64,000 nucleotides of DNA from Tangfeifania diversioriginum (GTDB lineage: Bacteria; Bacteroidota; Bacteroidia; Bacteroidales; Prolixibacteraceae): positions 62,001 through 126,000 of the forward strand of contig NZ_FQZE01000004.1 of the NCBI RefSeq assembly GCF_900141875.1, given 5' to 3'. Position numbers and translations under genes: made by a program. Shown here in pieces: positions 34,659-44,266 of this stretch (its first letter is position 1; the number at the start of each line of letters is the position of its first letter). The notes beneath the pieces were generated by a model. It did not search any database, was not told the DNA's origin, and was given only the letters and a program-made list of their open reading frames with translations.

Positions 34659-36731
34659 TTAATCCATTAATTTCATTTGCAGGTACGAATAGAGCTGCGT
34701 AATCATCCTTGCCCGTTGCTCGTTGGTTGAAGCTCCGGCATGGCCTCCCTCAGTATTTTCGAAATAATAAATTTTATAGCCTAAATCGCTCATTTTTGCT
34801 ACCATTTTACGGGCATGCCCCGGGTGTACCCGGTCGTCGCGGGTGGAAGTGGTGAAAAACACTTCCGGGTAATCTTTCCCTTTTTCAAGGTTGTGGTAGG
34901 GTGAATATTTTTTTATGTATTCCCACTCCTCCGGGATGTCCGGATTTCCGTATTCAGCCATCCAACTGGCGCCTGCCAGCAGTTTGTTGTAGCGTTTCAT
35001 ATCCAGTAGAGGAACGGCGCAAACCACTGCTTCGTACAAATCGGGACGTTGGGTGAAGGCAACACCAACAAGCAATCCGCCGTTACTACCGCCATAAATG
35101 CCCAGTTTTTCGGAGGAAGTAATTTTGCGCTTAATTAAATCTTCGGCCACAGCATGAAAATCGTCAAAAACCCGCTGACGGTTTTCTTTTAGGCCGGCCT
35201 GGTGCCATTTGGGACCAAACTCACCGCCGCCCCTGATGTTGGCCAGCACGTAAACTCCGCCATGCTCGAGCCAGTTTGTTCCGGTTGTGGCCGAATAGCC
35301 CGGAATCATCGGAATCTCAAATCCGCCATAAGCATATAATAGTGTCGGGTTTTCGCCATTTAATTTCATCGATTTGGCATGCACTACAAAATAGGGGATG
35401 TGGGTACCATCTTTCGAAACAGCATCGAATTGTTTGACTTCAAATTTATCGGTATCAAACCAGTTGGGAAGTGATTTCACTGCTGAAAACTCACCTGTTT
35501 TTGCATTTCCGTAGTAAAGTGTGGAAGGTTCCAGAAAATTCTGAAAGTAGAAAAAATAGCCGTTCCCGGCTTCATCGGCAGAGCCCAGCGTGACATTTCC
35601 AAAATCCGGCACATTAATTTTTTCCCTTTTCCAGCCCTTGGTATAATCGTAGGCATAAAGTTCACTTTTCACATTCACGAGCATATTTACCAGCAGCCGG
35701 TCTTCGGTGTCTGTTAGTTCCTTAATGCTTGAACGTTCATCGGGCTCAACAACCAATTCAAAGTTCAAATTGCCGGCAATTAAATCGTTATAATCAATAC
35801 TGATTACCGCTCCCTGGGAAAACGTTTGCCCGTTTACCTTCCATGCCGATTTTAATTGAAATATGACCTGGTTTTTAAAAATGGTATTCATTTCAATGTC
35901 ATCGGGCAATTGGGGTTTTACCAGTTCGTCATTTTCAATAAAATAGTAGGAGCCTTCGTAAAACGAAGTCCGGTGCGAAATCAATTGGTAAATTTTGTTT
36001 TGTGTTCGCTGTGCCGATCCCCAAATTCCCATGTCATTTTCCGAGCCTTTAAAAATTTCGCGGGCATTTTCCAGCTGGGTTCCTCTTTTCCATATTTTAA
36101 CCTGTTTGGGATACCCGGATGTGGTAACTCCCTCACCAAAATCGGTGGAAACCATCAGTGTGTTTTTGTCGATCCAACTGGCACCGCCTTTGGCTTCGGG
36201 CAAATAAAAACCATCTTCAACAAATAATTTCTTCGAAACATCAAACTCACGGATAATTACGGCATCGCCACCACCTTTTGAGAGGTTGACCAAAAATCGG
36301 TTGTAGTTGGGATACAAACCTGAAGCCCCTTTAAACACCCACTTTATGTCATCTTCTTTAGCCAGCTTATCTATATCCAGAAGGATTTCCCAGTCAGGAT
36401 TTCCACTGAGGTAGCTCTCGCGTGAAGTTCTTCGCCAAATACCACGCTCATGTTCCTGGTCCTGCCAGAAATTGTAAATGTATTCGCCGTAAATGGATGG
36501 TGACGCAATGCGTTCTGTCGAGTTTAAAATCTCGAGGTTTTTCTCCAGGAGTTGATCGTATCCTTCCTGCGAGGTGATAACATCAACGGATTTTTTATTC
36601 CATTCTTCCACCCAGTCCAGGGCTTTTTCGCTGTCAACTTCTTCGAGCCACTGATAAGGGTCGTTTTCCTGGGCAACTACGGGTTTGATAGTCATAATCA
36701 AAGCAAAAATTAATAACGGTATTTTTTTCAT
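34659..36731 (-). CDS. Prolyl oligopeptidase family S9A serine peptidase
   Basis: 690 residues with a signal peptide (PLLIFALIMTIKPVVAQ), so exported to the periplasm. The seven-bladed propeller covers about 70-420; the alpha/beta hydrolase domain follows, with Ser in GGSNGGLLVG, Asp in TSTRDDRVHPGHA and His near the end in ENTEGGHAGAS. The start NDPYQWLEEVDSEKALDWV is the S9A hallmark. It cleaves short peptides after proline. Length is usual for the family. Very high confidence. Confidence 0.97.
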   Translation of the reverse strand: MKKIPLLIFALIMTIKPVVAQENDPYQWLEEVDSEKALDWVEEWNKKSVDVITSQEGYDQLLEKNLEILNSTERIASPSIYGEYIYNFWQDQEHERGIWRRTSRESYLSGNPDWEILLDIDKLAKEDDIKWVFKGASGLYPNYNRFLVNLSKGGGDAVIIREFDVSKKLFVEDGFYLPEAKGGASWIDKNTLMVSTDFGEGVTTSGYPKQVKIWKRGTQLENAREIFKGSENDMGIWGSAQRTQNKIYQLISHRTSFYEGSYYFIENDELVKPQLPDDIEMNTIFKNQVIFQLKSAWKVNGQTFSQGAVISIDYNDLIAGNLNFELVVEPDERSSIKELTDTEDRLLVNMLVNVKSELYAYDYTKGWKREKINVPDFGNVTLGSADEAGNGYFFYFQNFLEPSTLYYGNAKTGEFSAVKSLPNWFDTDKFEVKQFDAVSKDGTHIPYFVVHAKSMKLNGENPTLLYAYGGFEIPMIPGYSATTGTNWLEHGGVYVLANIRGGGEFGPKWHQAGLKENRQRVFDDFHAVAEDLIKRKITSSEKLGIYGGSNGGLLVGVAFTQRPDLYEAVVCAVPLLDMKRYNKLLAGASWMAEYGNPDIPEEWEYIKKYSPYHNLEKGKDYPEVFFTTSTRDDRVHPGHARKMVAKMSDLGYKIYYFENTEGGHAGASTNEQRARMITQLYSYLQMKLMD

Positions 36732-37180
36732 TTTGGTGAATATTTAACAAGATTTAAAGTGTGGGTAAAATTAAAAAAGTTTGGGTGAATATGAATTACA
36801 AAAATACAAGATTGAGAGTCTGTTTTGATTTTGTTGTTAAGAAATATTTTGATGTATTTTTTGTGATCGGACAAGGCAAAATTCATGCGATTAGTTTGAT
36901 GTAAATGCAAGGCGTCGGAACACTCAGATATAGATATCTATTTAAAGGGTTTTGTAAGAAGCAGATGCATTAAAATAAACACACTTGTGAAAAATATTTT
37001 TCATGAATTAACCAGGTTTAGGAAATTTTGCAACAGTATGAGTAAAAAAACGCAAAATAGAATAAATGGATAAATTACAACCAGTCGCTGAAAGTCAATT
37101 TCACTGCGATGCGCAAAACATGGATTGTTTTGGTTATAATTTTATGTTAGTTTTGTTTCTTAATTTAAAAACCAGTATAA
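36732..37180. other. 449-bp intergenic region
   Basis: Divergent spacer between the peptidase and esterase genes. AT-rich; the short frames present lack coding character. The right end holds a good promoter for the esterase gene (37124-37155). Nothing else seen. Confidence 0.5.
37124..37155 (+). promoter_or_regulatory. Promoter of the esterase gene
   Basis: ATTG (37124-37127), 20-base spacer, TAGTTTTG (37148-37155): a good Bacteroidota -33/-7 pair, 25 bases before the ATG at 37181. Confidence 0.65.
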
Positions 37181-38047
37181 ATGAAAAAAATTTGGGGGAT
37201 AATTTTTGTTCTGCTTTTTTCTGCAACCCTTTTTGCACAAACGGGAAAAGTATCCGAATCGCTTGTATTTGAGAGTGAAAAAGTGAGCTACCCGGTAGAA
37301 TATTCCATTTACCTGCCACCGGGTTACCAAACTTCGCAGCGAAGTTATCCGGTGCTTTATTTGTTGCACGGCTATTCCGACGATGAAACCGGCTGGATTC
37401 AGTTCGGCGAAGTCAACAGCATTGCCGACCGGGGTATTGCCAGCGGCGATTTTTCTCCGTGTATCATTGTAATGCCCGACGGAAAAGTTTCGTGGTACAT
37501 CAACAGTTACGATGGCAACGACCCCTGGGAAGATATGTTTATTGAGGAGTTTATCCCGTTTATTGAAAGCGAATACCGTATTCGTCGCAACAAGGAATTC
37601 AGGGCTGTTGCGGGGCTTTCCATGGGCGGAAACGGAGCATTGCTGCTATCGATGCGGAATCCCGAAATGTTTTCGTCATGTGTGGCCATGAGCGCAGGAA
37701 CCTTCACTGATGAGGAGATCCTTTCCAACGATGCCTACGACCGCTATTTTGGGAATATTTATGGCCCAAAACCAAAAAACGGCGAGGTGACCGATTACTG
37801 GAAATCATACAGTCCGCTGCATTTACTCGACAGTGTGGAAAAGGAAAAGCTGAAATCCATTCGTTTTTACATCGATTGTGGCGACGACGATTTTCTGTAC
37901 AAAGGCAATTCGGCGCTGCATGTAAAAATGCGCGATTTGGGCATCCCGCATGAATACCGTGTTAGAAATGGTGGACACCAATGGAGCTACTGGCGAACTG
38001 GCTTGTTTGACGGCTTGAAGTTTATTTCAGAGAAATTTCGCCGTTAA
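37181..38047 (+). CDS. Secreted esterase of the PF00756 (esterase D/feruloyl esterase-like) family
   Basis: 288 residues with a signal peptide (IIFVLLFSATLFAQ). The alpha/beta hydrolase segments are SYPVLYLLHGYSDDETGW, the nucleophile elbow GLSMGGNGALL, YIDCGDDDFLYKG (acid) and NGGHQWSYWR (His). Relatives hydrolyse acetyl or feruloyl esters on plant polysaccharides, or siderophore esters; no carbohydrate-binding module is attached, so the substrate remains open. Monocistronic with its own promoter. Confidence 0.93.
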   Translation: MKKIWGIIFVLLFSATLFAQTGKVSESLVFESEKVSYPVEYSIYLPPGYQTSQRSYPVLYLLHGYSDDETGWIQFGEVNSIADRGIASGDFSPCIIVMPDGKVSWYINSYDGNDPWEDMFIEEFIPFIESEYRIRRNKEFRAVAGLSMGGNGALLLSMRNPEMFSSCVAMSAGTFTDEEILSNDAYDRYFGNIYGPKPKNGEVTDYWKSYSPLHLLDSVEKEKLKSIRFYIDCGDDDFLYKGNSALHVKMRDLGIPHEYRVRNGGHQWSYWRTGLFDGLKFISEKFRR

Positions 38048-38074
38048 AACAATAATCATTAAAAATCTGATTAC

Positions 38075-38140
38075 GGCTGCCGCATTTATCTTGATTTTTG
38101 CTAGGCGTGTCAATGCAAAGCGATTGGCAGCCCCATTTTT
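38075..38140 (+). terminator. Nested hairpin with T-run after the esterase gene
   Basis: GGCTGCC (38075-38081) pairs perfectly with GGCAGCC (38126-38132); directly inside, GCATT (38082-38086) pairs with AATGC (38112-38116). ATTTTTT follows (38134-38140). The 44-base loop is long for a simple terminator, so a structured RNA is an alternative. Confidence 0.55.
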
Positions 38141-38148
38141 TATGTTTG
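38141..38148 (+). promoter_or_regulatory. -7 promoter box upstream of the DUF21-CBS gene
   Basis: TATGTTTG, exact TAnnTTTG, but 243 bases from the start codon and immediately after a terminator-like T-run. The -33 element is weak. Low to moderate confidence. Confidence 0.35.
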
Positions 38149-38390
38149 CAGAAAATTGATTTCATGGCTGATCCAATTTCGTAAATCTATGTTCTATTGG
38201 TTTTTCTGTTTAACTATTATGAACATAAAAAACAAGAAAAAAGCTTTATTAGCGGCATTGTGTTAAAAAAAATGGATTTCCCATTTCGAATGAACCGATA
38301 ATTCCATATTTTCGTACTGTTTACTGAAGACGTATAAAAACCGGAGAAAGAGAGAAACCTTCCGGCGCTGTTTTCGGAGATAAATTAACT

Positions 38391-39470
38391 ATGGCAACAC
38401 TACTTTTCTATTTTGTTTTATCAATTGTTGTTTCTTTTTTTTGCTCCATGTGGGAAGCTGTGCTCCTAAGCATCACCCCTTCCTTTATCAGTCGTATGCA
38501 AAACGAAAAACCAACAGTGGGGCATATTCTGAACAAGATGAAGGAAGATATAGACAAGCCTCTGTCAGCCATCCTGACTTTAAACACATTTGCACATACC
38601 ATAGGTGCGCTCGGAGTTGGCGTTCAGGCCGGAAAATTATTTGGTGCAAACAATCTTACTGTTTTGGGCATAAATGTGACATACGAAGGATTAATTGCCG
38701 GAACAATGACCCTGGCAATCCTTGTGTTATCCGAAATTATCCCTAAAACACTGGGAGCCAATTCATGGAAGAAACTAACTCCGTTTACCGTGCGCTCTTT
38801 AAGGGTTTTGATGTTTGTGCTGGCTCCTTTTGTGTGGATGAGCAAGAGTATAACCCGCCTGGTGAAAAACGAAAAAGGCCGCAGCGTTTTCAGCCGGGCC
38901 GATTTTGCTGCAATGGCCGATGCCGGATTGAAAAGCGGAGCACTCGACCGGGAAGAGAAATCGATTATTCAAAACCTGCTGCGCCTGGAAAATCTTAAAG
39001 TGCGCGATATCATGACTCCACGTTCCGTTATTTTAATGGTGGACGAAGAGTTGCCCATGAAGGAAATTTACAAGGACATAAAACCCATGGTGTTTTCGCG
39101 AATACCTGTTTACCACGAGCATCCGGACAATATCACGGGGCTGATTCTGAAAGACAATATTCTGGAAAAACTGGCGCAGGATAAACATTCGGTAAGAGCA
39201 AAGGAAATAAAACGCGATATTCTTTTTGTTGAAGATAATTTTACCGTGGCTAAACTTATGGATACGCTGATTTTGAACCGCGAACACCTGGCTATGGTGG
39301 TCGATGACTTTGGCAGTGTGGTTGGGCTGGTTACCATGGAAGATTTATTTGAAACACTTTTAGGGCTCGAAATTGTGGATGAAACCGATAAAGTGGAAGA
39401 TCTACAAAAGCTCGCCCTTGAAAAATGGGAAAAACGATACAATAAACAACGGTTTAGCCCTGAAAAGTAA
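38391..39470 (+). CDS. CNNM/DUF21 transporter with CBS pair (HlyC/CorC-like)
   Basis: 359 residues. N-terminal DUF21 domain with about four hydrophobic segments (residues 1-150), containing the CNNM-type stretch ETIPKTLGAN-like SEIIPKTLGAN. A CBS pair follows (about 200-335: VRDIMTPRSVI, AMVVDDFGSVVGLVTMEDL). The usual C-terminal CorC_HlyC domain is missing; the protein stops soon after the second CBS. Relatives handle Mg2+ and other divalent cations; old haemolysin naming is misleading. A long leader upstream might carry control elements. Confidence 0.93.
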   Translation: MATLLFYFVLSIVVSFFCSMWEAVLLSITPSFISRMQNEKPTVGHILNKMKEDIDKPLSAILTLNTFAHTIGALGVGVQAGKLFGANNLTVLGINVTYEGLIAGTMTLAILVLSEIIPKTLGANSWKKLTPFTVRSLRVLMFVLAPFVWMSKSITRLVKNEKGRSVFSRADFAAMADAGLKSGALDREEKSIIQNLLRLENLKVRDIMTPRSVILMVDEELPMKEIYKDIKPMVFSRIPVYHEHPDNITGLILKDNILEKLAQDKHSVRAKEIKRDILFVEDNFTVAKLMDTLILNREHLAMVVDDFGSVVGLVTMEDLFETLLGLEIVDETDKVEDLQKLALEKWEKRYNKQRFSPEK

Positions 39471-39476
39471 ATTTTG

Positions 39477-39509
39477 AAGTGCCGATTAAAATGAATAATG
39501 GCACTTTTC
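39477..39509 (+). terminator. Probable terminator after the DUF21-CBS gene
   Basis: AAGTGCC (39477-39483) pairs with GGCACTT (39500-39506), 16-base loop, then TTCTTT. It starts 7 bases after the stop codon. Confidence 0.6.
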
Positions 39510-39593
39510 TTTATCATTTTAACAGACCTCTTAATTTTTCTTTAAATCAACTGCCGAAAAATTTCAGTAGTAGGTAATCAGTTTTAAATAGGT

Positions 39594-39601
39594 TATTTTT
39601 G
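39594..39601 (+). promoter_or_regulatory. -7 promoter box of the PPi-PFK gene
   Basis: TATTTTTG, exact TAnnTTTG, 42 bases upstream of the ATG at 39644. No clear -33 element. Confidence 0.55.
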
Positions 39602-39643
39602 GAAATAAACAATTTAAATCATTAGAATTAAAATCCAGGAAAA

Positions 39644-41296
39644 ATGAATATTAGTGCATTGCAAAAAGAGCGGGCAAAATATCAGCCCAAGCTTCCCAAA
39701 TCGCTTCAGGGGTCAGCTAAATTGGTAGAAGGCGAAAAAACCAAATCGGTTGCCAATCAAAAAGAAATTGAAGAATTGTTCCCAAACACCTACGGGATGC
39801 CGCTTATCGCTTTTGAGAAAGGTGAGGAACAAAAAAGCAACTCACCGGTAAACATCGGGGTTATCCTGTCGGGCGGACAGGCTCCGGGCGGGCACAATGT
39901 AATCTCGGGCATATTCGACGGAATTAAAAGAATAAACCCGGAAAGTAAACTCTACGGTTTTCTGGGTGGCCCCGGCGGATTGGTCGATCATGTTTATGTT
40001 GAACTCACTGCCAAAAAAATTGATGAATACCGCAACACTGGTGGTTTTGATATTATTGGCTCGGGCCGTACCAAACTGGAAGAAGAATGGCAGTTTGACA
40101 AAGGACTGGAAATTGCCAAAGATTTGGATCTGAACGCCCTGGTAATTATTGGTGGCGACGATTCCAATACCAACGCCTGTGTTTTGGCTGAATATTATTT
40201 GAAAAAGAATGCCGGAGTGCAGGTTATTGGTTGCCCGAAAACTATTGATGGCGACCTGAAAAACGAAATGATTGAAACATCGTTTGGTTTCGATACCGCA
40301 ACAAAAGTATATTCCGAACTGATTGGCAACATCCAGCGCGATGCCAATTCAGCAAAAAAATACTGGCACTTTATAAAACTGATGGGCCGCTCGGCTTCTC
40401 ACATCGGACTGGAATGTGCACTTAAAACCCAACCCAACATTACATTAATTTCAGAGGAAGTTGCCGAAAAAAAACAAACCCTTGGCGAAATTGTCGATTA
40501 CATGGCCAGTGTGGTAGCCCAGCGTGCCGACAATGGTGATAATTTTGGCGTGGCACTCATTCCTGAAGGGTTAATTGAGTTTGTTCCTGAAATGAAAAAA
40601 CTGATTTCGGAGCTGAACGATTTACTGGCCGAAGGAACTGAAACAGGCAAAGAATTTAAAATGCTGAAGAAAAGCCATCGCCGCGAATGGGTAGCTTCGC
40701 AATTATCACCTGATGCTGCAAATCTTTTTCAATCACTGCCATCGGGTATTGCCAACCAGTTAACACTCGACCGCGACCCGCACGGAAATGTCCAGGTATC
40801 GTTAATTGAAACCGAGAAACTGCTTGGAGAAATGGTGAAAACACGCCTTGCTGAAATGAAAGAAGAAGGTAAATTTTCAGGAAAATTCAATACCCAGTAC
40901 CATTTCTTTGGTTACGAAGGCCGCTGTGCTGCACCGTCGAATTTCGATGCCGATTATTGCTATTCACTCGGAGCTACAGCTTCCGTGTTGGTTTCCGAAG
41001 GAAAAACAGGTTATATGGCTTCTGTCCGGAATCTTACAGCACCGGCTGAAGAATGGATTGCCGGAGGCGTTCCGGTAACTATGATGATGAATATGGAAAG
41101 GCGTCACGGCCACATGAAACCGGTTATTCAAAAAGCATTGGTTGAACTGGATGGCGCTCCTTTTAAATATTTTGTTACCAAAAGGGGAGAGTGGGCCCTG
41201 GGAACTCATTATATTTATCCCGGCCCCATACAATACTTTGGCCCATCAGAAATATGCGACCTGCCTACCCAGACTTTAAAACTGGAACAAGCATAG
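39644..41296 (+). CDS. pfp: Diphosphate-fructose-6-phosphate 1-phosphotransferase
   Basis: 550 residues, the long PfpB-like clade. Motifs: [18 protein letters not shown] near 72-89, GGDDSNTNA (the second Asp marks pyrophosphate rather than ATP use), CPKTIDGDL with catalytic Asp, and [14 protein letters not shown]. It phosphorylates fructose 6-phosphate with PPi reversibly and so works in glycolysis and gluconeogenesis. With pyk, pckA and tpiA in the same window, central carbon metabolism is well represented, though these genes are scattered rather than in an operon. Very high confidence. Confidence 0.97.
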   Translation: MNISALQKERAKYQPKLPKSLQGSAKLVEGEKTKSVANQKEIEELFPNTYGMPLIAFEKGEEQKSNSPVNIGVILSGGQAPGGHNVISGIFDGIKRINPESKLYGFLGGPGGLVDHVYVELTAKKIDEYRNTGGFDIIGSGRTKLEEEWQFDKGLEIAKDLDLNALVIIGGDDSNTNACVLAEYYLKKNAGVQVIGCPKTIDGDLKNEMIETSFGFDTATKVYSELIGNIQRDANSAKKYWHFIKLMGRSASHIGLECALKTQPNITLISEEVAEKKQTLGEIVDYMASVVAQRADNGDNFGVALIPEGLIEFVPEMKKLISELNDLLAEGTETGKEFKMLKKSHRREWVASQLSPDAANLFQSLPSGIANQLTLDRDPHGNVQVSLIETEKLLGEMVKTRLAEMKEEGKFSGKFNTQYHFFGYEGRCAAPSNFDADYCYSLGATASVLVSEGKTGYMASVRNLTAPAEEWIAGGVPVTMMMNMERRHGHMKPVIQKALVELDGAPFKYFVTKRGEWALGTHYIYPGPIQYFGPSEICDLPTQTLKLEQA

Positions 41297-41318
41297 GTTT
41301 ATTTACTATATTATTCTT

Positions 41319-41351
41319 AAAAGCTTGTCCATTTATCGGACGGGCTTTTTT
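41319..41351 (+). terminator. Intrinsic terminator after the PPi-PFK gene
   Basis: AAAAGCTTGTCC (41319-41330) pairs with GGACGGGCTTTT (41338-41349), with G-T pairs in the middle, 7-base loop, then T to 41351. Confidence 0.8.
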
Positions 41352-41490
41352 ATTGACTTGCTTTCTTAACTATCAATAATCATCCGGTTTAAAAGTTGAC
41401 GATTAATAAAGCTGATTTGAATCTTTTATGTAAACCGAAACGTAATAACATGTGAGTGATTTTGAACTTAAAAACCAAAAAATTATTATT

Positions 41491-42366
41491 ATGAAATGTG
41501 CAGCTGCTTTTCTACTGGTTTTAATTATTACGTCATGCCACAATTACAAAAAAGATGCTGAAAATCTTCAGGTAAAAGTTGACAGTTTAGTATCTGCTTC
41601 GCAACAAAAAGAAAGTACAATCGAGAATTACTTAGACGATTTTACTGAGATACAGACAAGCCTCGATTCCATAAAAAAAATGGAGGAATTGCTTGTAATC
41701 CCGGATGAACCCGAGCGGGCAGATACAAAGAATAAGAGGGAGCAAATTATTGCAGACATTTCTGCAATCAGCGATTTGCTTGAAAAGAATAAAGAATCCA
41801 TTGCTTCATTGAAACACAGGTTGAATAATGCCAGTTTGAAATCAGGTAAACTGGAATCAATGGTTAATGAGCTGGAAACGAAAACAAAAAATCTGGAAGA
41901 AAATTTGAAACAGAAAACGGAAGAAATTGATGAATTGAGCGAAACTGTAAATGTGCAAAATGAGAATATCACAGTGCTGAACAAAAAAATTGAGGGATTG
42001 AGGGAAGATTTATCAGGGAAAGCAGATTCCCTGAAATGGATGAAAAATGAATTATTTACAGGGTTTTATATTGCCGGTGCGTTAAATGATTTGAGGGACA
42101 AAGGAGTGGTTGTTCGCGAAGGTGGAATATTGGGTATTGCCAGCACTCCTGTGGTTTCTGAAGATTTCTCAAATGATTTATTTGAAACAATTGATAGCAG
42201 AGAGTTAGATTTCCTGCCACTTAATTCAAGAAAAGCAGATTTGATTTCCGTTCACCCTTTAAATTCATATCATATTTCGGGCGATAACAATGCAGACACA
42301 TTGTTTATTGATAACCGGAATAAATTTTGGTCGATTTCGAAATATTTGGTGGTAGCTGTCAAATAA
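41491..42366 (+). CDS. Coiled-coil lipoprotein of unknown function
   Basis: 291 residues from the ATG at 41491 (a GTG at 41452 gives an unlikely leader). Signal peptide AAAFLLVLIITSC with lipobox Cys16 (approx.). Residues about 25-200 are long coiled-coil helices with heptad-like Leu/Ile/Lys/Glu patterning (LEENLKQKTEEIDELSETV). The C-terminal 90 residues form a small globular part beginning FTGFYIAGALNDLRDKGVV. The type, lipoprotein plus coiled coil plus small domain, recurs in Bacteroidota, but no function is known to me. Confidence 0.8.
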   Translation: MKCAAAFLLVLIITSCHNYKKDAENLQVKVDSLVSASQQKESTIENYLDDFTEIQTSLDSIKKMEELLVIPDEPERADTKNKREQIIADISAISDLLEKNKESIASLKHRLNNASLKSGKLESMVNELETKTKNLEENLKQKTEEIDELSETVNVQNENITVLNKKIEGLREDLSGKADSLKWMKNELFTGFYIAGALNDLRDKGVVVREGGILGIASTPVVSEDFSNDLFETIDSRELDFLPLNSRKADLISVHPLNSYHISGDNNADTLFIDNRNKFWSISKYLVVAVK

Positions 42367-42392
42367 AAAGCGGGCTATTACAACCCGCTTTT
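42366..42392. terminator. Bidirectional terminator between converging genes
   Basis: AAAAGCGGG (42366-42374) pairs with CCCGCTTTT (42384-42392), 9-base loop; A-rich and T-rich flanks suit both strands. It overlaps the last base of the coiled-coil lipoprotein gene and ends 30 bases short of the converging stop. Confidence 0.8.
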
Positions 42393-42422
42393 AAATTTTT
42401 TCTTTTGATGAATATCCGTGTT

Positions 42423-42899
42423 TTACCAAATGTACCGGATTGACAGCGCCCCGCCATCGGCCCATAAACCGGAATGGCCTATTACATTTATTGCGGGTTT
42501 CCAGTCAATGCCAATACTAAACGGAATTTCAGCAAAAACATATTCCATCCCCAATATTCCATCAATACCAATAACGGTGTGGCTATCATTATCTTCGAAC
42601 CAGGGGTTTCCGTCATAATCACCCCAGAATCCAATATGGCCACCAACACCGTAAAACCAGTAAAGTCCCGGTGTGTCGAATGCAACTTTATTGATTTCGT
42701 AGAGCCCGGTAATATTAAACCCACGCCAACGGGTGGATAATATTCCTTCAACGGCGGCATTGTTACTTACAAAATGCTTGAGCGTTATGCCATTGGTAAA
42801 ACCACCTCTTAACCCCAGACCGGTGTTGTAACTCTTTTGTGCATAGCTGATTGAAAATGAGAATAATACTAATAATGCTACGAATAATAGTTTTTTCAT
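42423..42899 (-). CDS. Small outer-membrane beta-barrel-like protein
   Basis: 158 residues from the ATG at 42899, which begins a clear signal peptide (LLFVALLVLFSFSISYAQ). The mature part alternates short aromatic- and Gly-rich strands (TGLGLRGGFTNGITLKHF, GLYWFYGVGGHIGFWG, GALSIRYIW) and ends in Trp, suggesting an eight-stranded outer-membrane barrel. No family recognised with certainty. Separate from the upstream FMN reductase by 52 bases on the same strand. Confidence 0.75.
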   Translation of the reverse strand: MKKLLFVALLVLFSFSISYAQKSYNTGLGLRGGFTNGITLKHFVSNNAAVEGILSTRWRGFNITGLYEINKVAFDTPGLYWFYGVGGHIGFWGDYDGNPWFEDNDSHTVIGIDGILGMEYVFAEIPFSIGIDWKPAINVIGHSGLWADGGALSIRYIW

Positions 42900-42951
42900 G
42901 ACTTTAATTTTATGTTTGTTATTTAATAAACGAATTGTGTTAAACATTAGT

Positions 42952-43524
42952 TTAAATTTTATTCAAAAGCCAGGCCATGTTTTCACCGAGGGTTTGTATC
43001 GTTGCTATTCCTTCATCGTCATTCAACACATCGCCCGGGTTTTTACCCATTGCAAAATTCCAGTAGCTGGATCCGGGTACAATCATCTGGTTTATCAGGA
43101 AAAAATTGTTGATAGACTCAAAGGCATGTAATGCGCCGCCCCGCCGAAGGGCAATTAGCCCTGCACCAACTTTTCGTTTCAACAAGTGTCCGTTGGCCCG
43201 GGTTACATAACCGGCAACATCAATCAGGGCTTTTACTTCGGGGGTTACGTCGGCAAAATACACCGGCGAACCAATGATGATTCCATCGGCTTCCAGCATT
43301 TTTTCAATGCAAAAATTCAGATGATCATTTTTAATGTGGCATTTACCATCCTGAATTTCTTTACATTTCAGGCATGCGGTGCAACCATGAACAGGTTTGT
43401 TCCCCAGTTGAATCGTTTCTGTTTCAATGCCTTCAGCATTCAATATTTTAAAAACTTCATCAATTAAAATTTTTGTATTGCCCTTTTTGCGCGGGCTGCC
43501 GTTAAATGCGACTACTTTCTTCAT
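42952..43524 (-). CDS. Flavodoxin-family NAD(P)H-dependent FMN reductase
   Basis: 190 residues. The start MKKVVAFNGSPRKKGNT is the FMN phosphate-binding loop of the NADPH-dependent FMN reductase/iron-sulfur flavoprotein family. CTACLKCKE and CHIKND (about 48-64) give a compact Cys cluster as in iron-sulfur flavoproteins, although spacing should be compared carefully. IIGSPVYFADVTPEVKALID follows. It moves electrons between NAD(P)H or ferredoxin and quinones or other acceptors; exact partner unknown. Confidence 0.92.
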   Translation of the reverse strand: MKKVVAFNGSPRKKGNTKILIDEVFKILNAEGIETETIQLGNKPVHGCTACLKCKEIQDGKCHIKNDHLNFCIEKMLEADGIIIGSPVYFADVTPEVKALIDVAGYVTRANGHLLKRKVGAGLIALRRGGALHAFESINNFFLINQMIVPGSSYWNFAMGKNPGDVLNDDEGIATIQTLGENMAWLLNKI

Positions 43525-43572
43525 AAATTTTGATAATGGTTTTTTTATTTTTCAACTAAAAAATCACTCAAT

Positions 43573-44223
43573 TTACTGGCTGAATACGAATGAAATAATA
43601 TTGGCTCCCATTTTTAGCGCGGTTTCACGCACCTCTGGCGGGTCGTTGTGTACCGACTCATCTTCCCAGCCATCGCCCAAATCGGTTTCGTAGGTATAGA
43701 GGCAAACCAACCGCTCTTCAATAAAAATTCCAAAAGCCTGGGGCGGTTTATTGTCATGTTCATGTATTTTGGGTATGCCTTCGTTAAAGGTATATTTTTG
43801 GTTGAAAATGGAGTGGGAGGGGGGCAACTCTTTCAGCTCATTGTTAGGGAAAACTTTTTTGATTTCGCGGCGAAAATATTCATCCAGTCCGTAGTTATCA
43901 TCCACATGCAAAAATCCACCAGCTTCCAGGTAGGTGCGCAGGTTTAGCGCTTCGCTTTCCGACAAAACAATATTTCCGTGACCGGTGAGGTGAACAAACG
44001 GAAAATTAAAAATTTCGGGGCTGCCAATTTCTATGGTCGATGGCTCCGGGAAAATGTTGGTATTCATATTCTGATTGCAAAACCCGATAAGATTGGGCAG
44101 CGCCGTTGGATCCGCATACCAGTCGCCACCTCCGCTGTATTTAAGCAGCCCGATTTTTACTCCGGCATTCTGGCCGGAAACCCCGGTTGCAAAAAGCATT
44201 GCTATAATTAAAAGTATTCTCAT
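43573..44223 (-). CDS. DUF4159 domain protein, exported
   Basis: 216 residues with a short signal peptide (ILLIIAMLFATGVSGQ). The DUF4159 pattern is visible: KIGLLKYSGGGDWYADPTAL, FNFPFVHLTGHGNIVLSESEALNLRTYLEAGGFLHVDDNYG and a C-terminal hydrophobic strand. The fold is like glutamine-amidotransferase/ThuA-type proteins; no activity is known. It lies 43 bases from the RsmE gene upstream on the same strand, likely one operon. Confidence 0.92.
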   Translation of the reverse strand: MRILLIIAMLFATGVSGQNAGVKIGLLKYSGGGDWYADPTALPNLIGFCNQNMNTNIFPEPSTIEIGSPEIFNFPFVHLTGHGNIVLSESEALNLRTYLEAGGFLHVDDNYGLDEYFRREIKKVFPNNELKELPPSHSIFNQKYTFNEGIPKIHEHDNKPPQAFGIFIEERLVCLYTYETDLGDGWEDESVHNDPPEVRETALKMGANIISFVFSQ

Positions 44224-44266
44224 AACTTATTTCGCGAAATTACAATTCCTGATTAAAAGGGAAAAT

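Larger units (their letters stand above)
38048..38390. other. 343-bp intergenic region with nested hairpin and long leader
   Basis: Contains a nested stem with T-run (38075-38140), a TATGTTTG -7-like box (38141-38148) and, nearer the next gene, a small CCGGA/TCCGG hairpin (about 38341-38367). If the box is used, the DUF21-CBS gene has a leader of over 230 bases. Confidence 0.4.
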
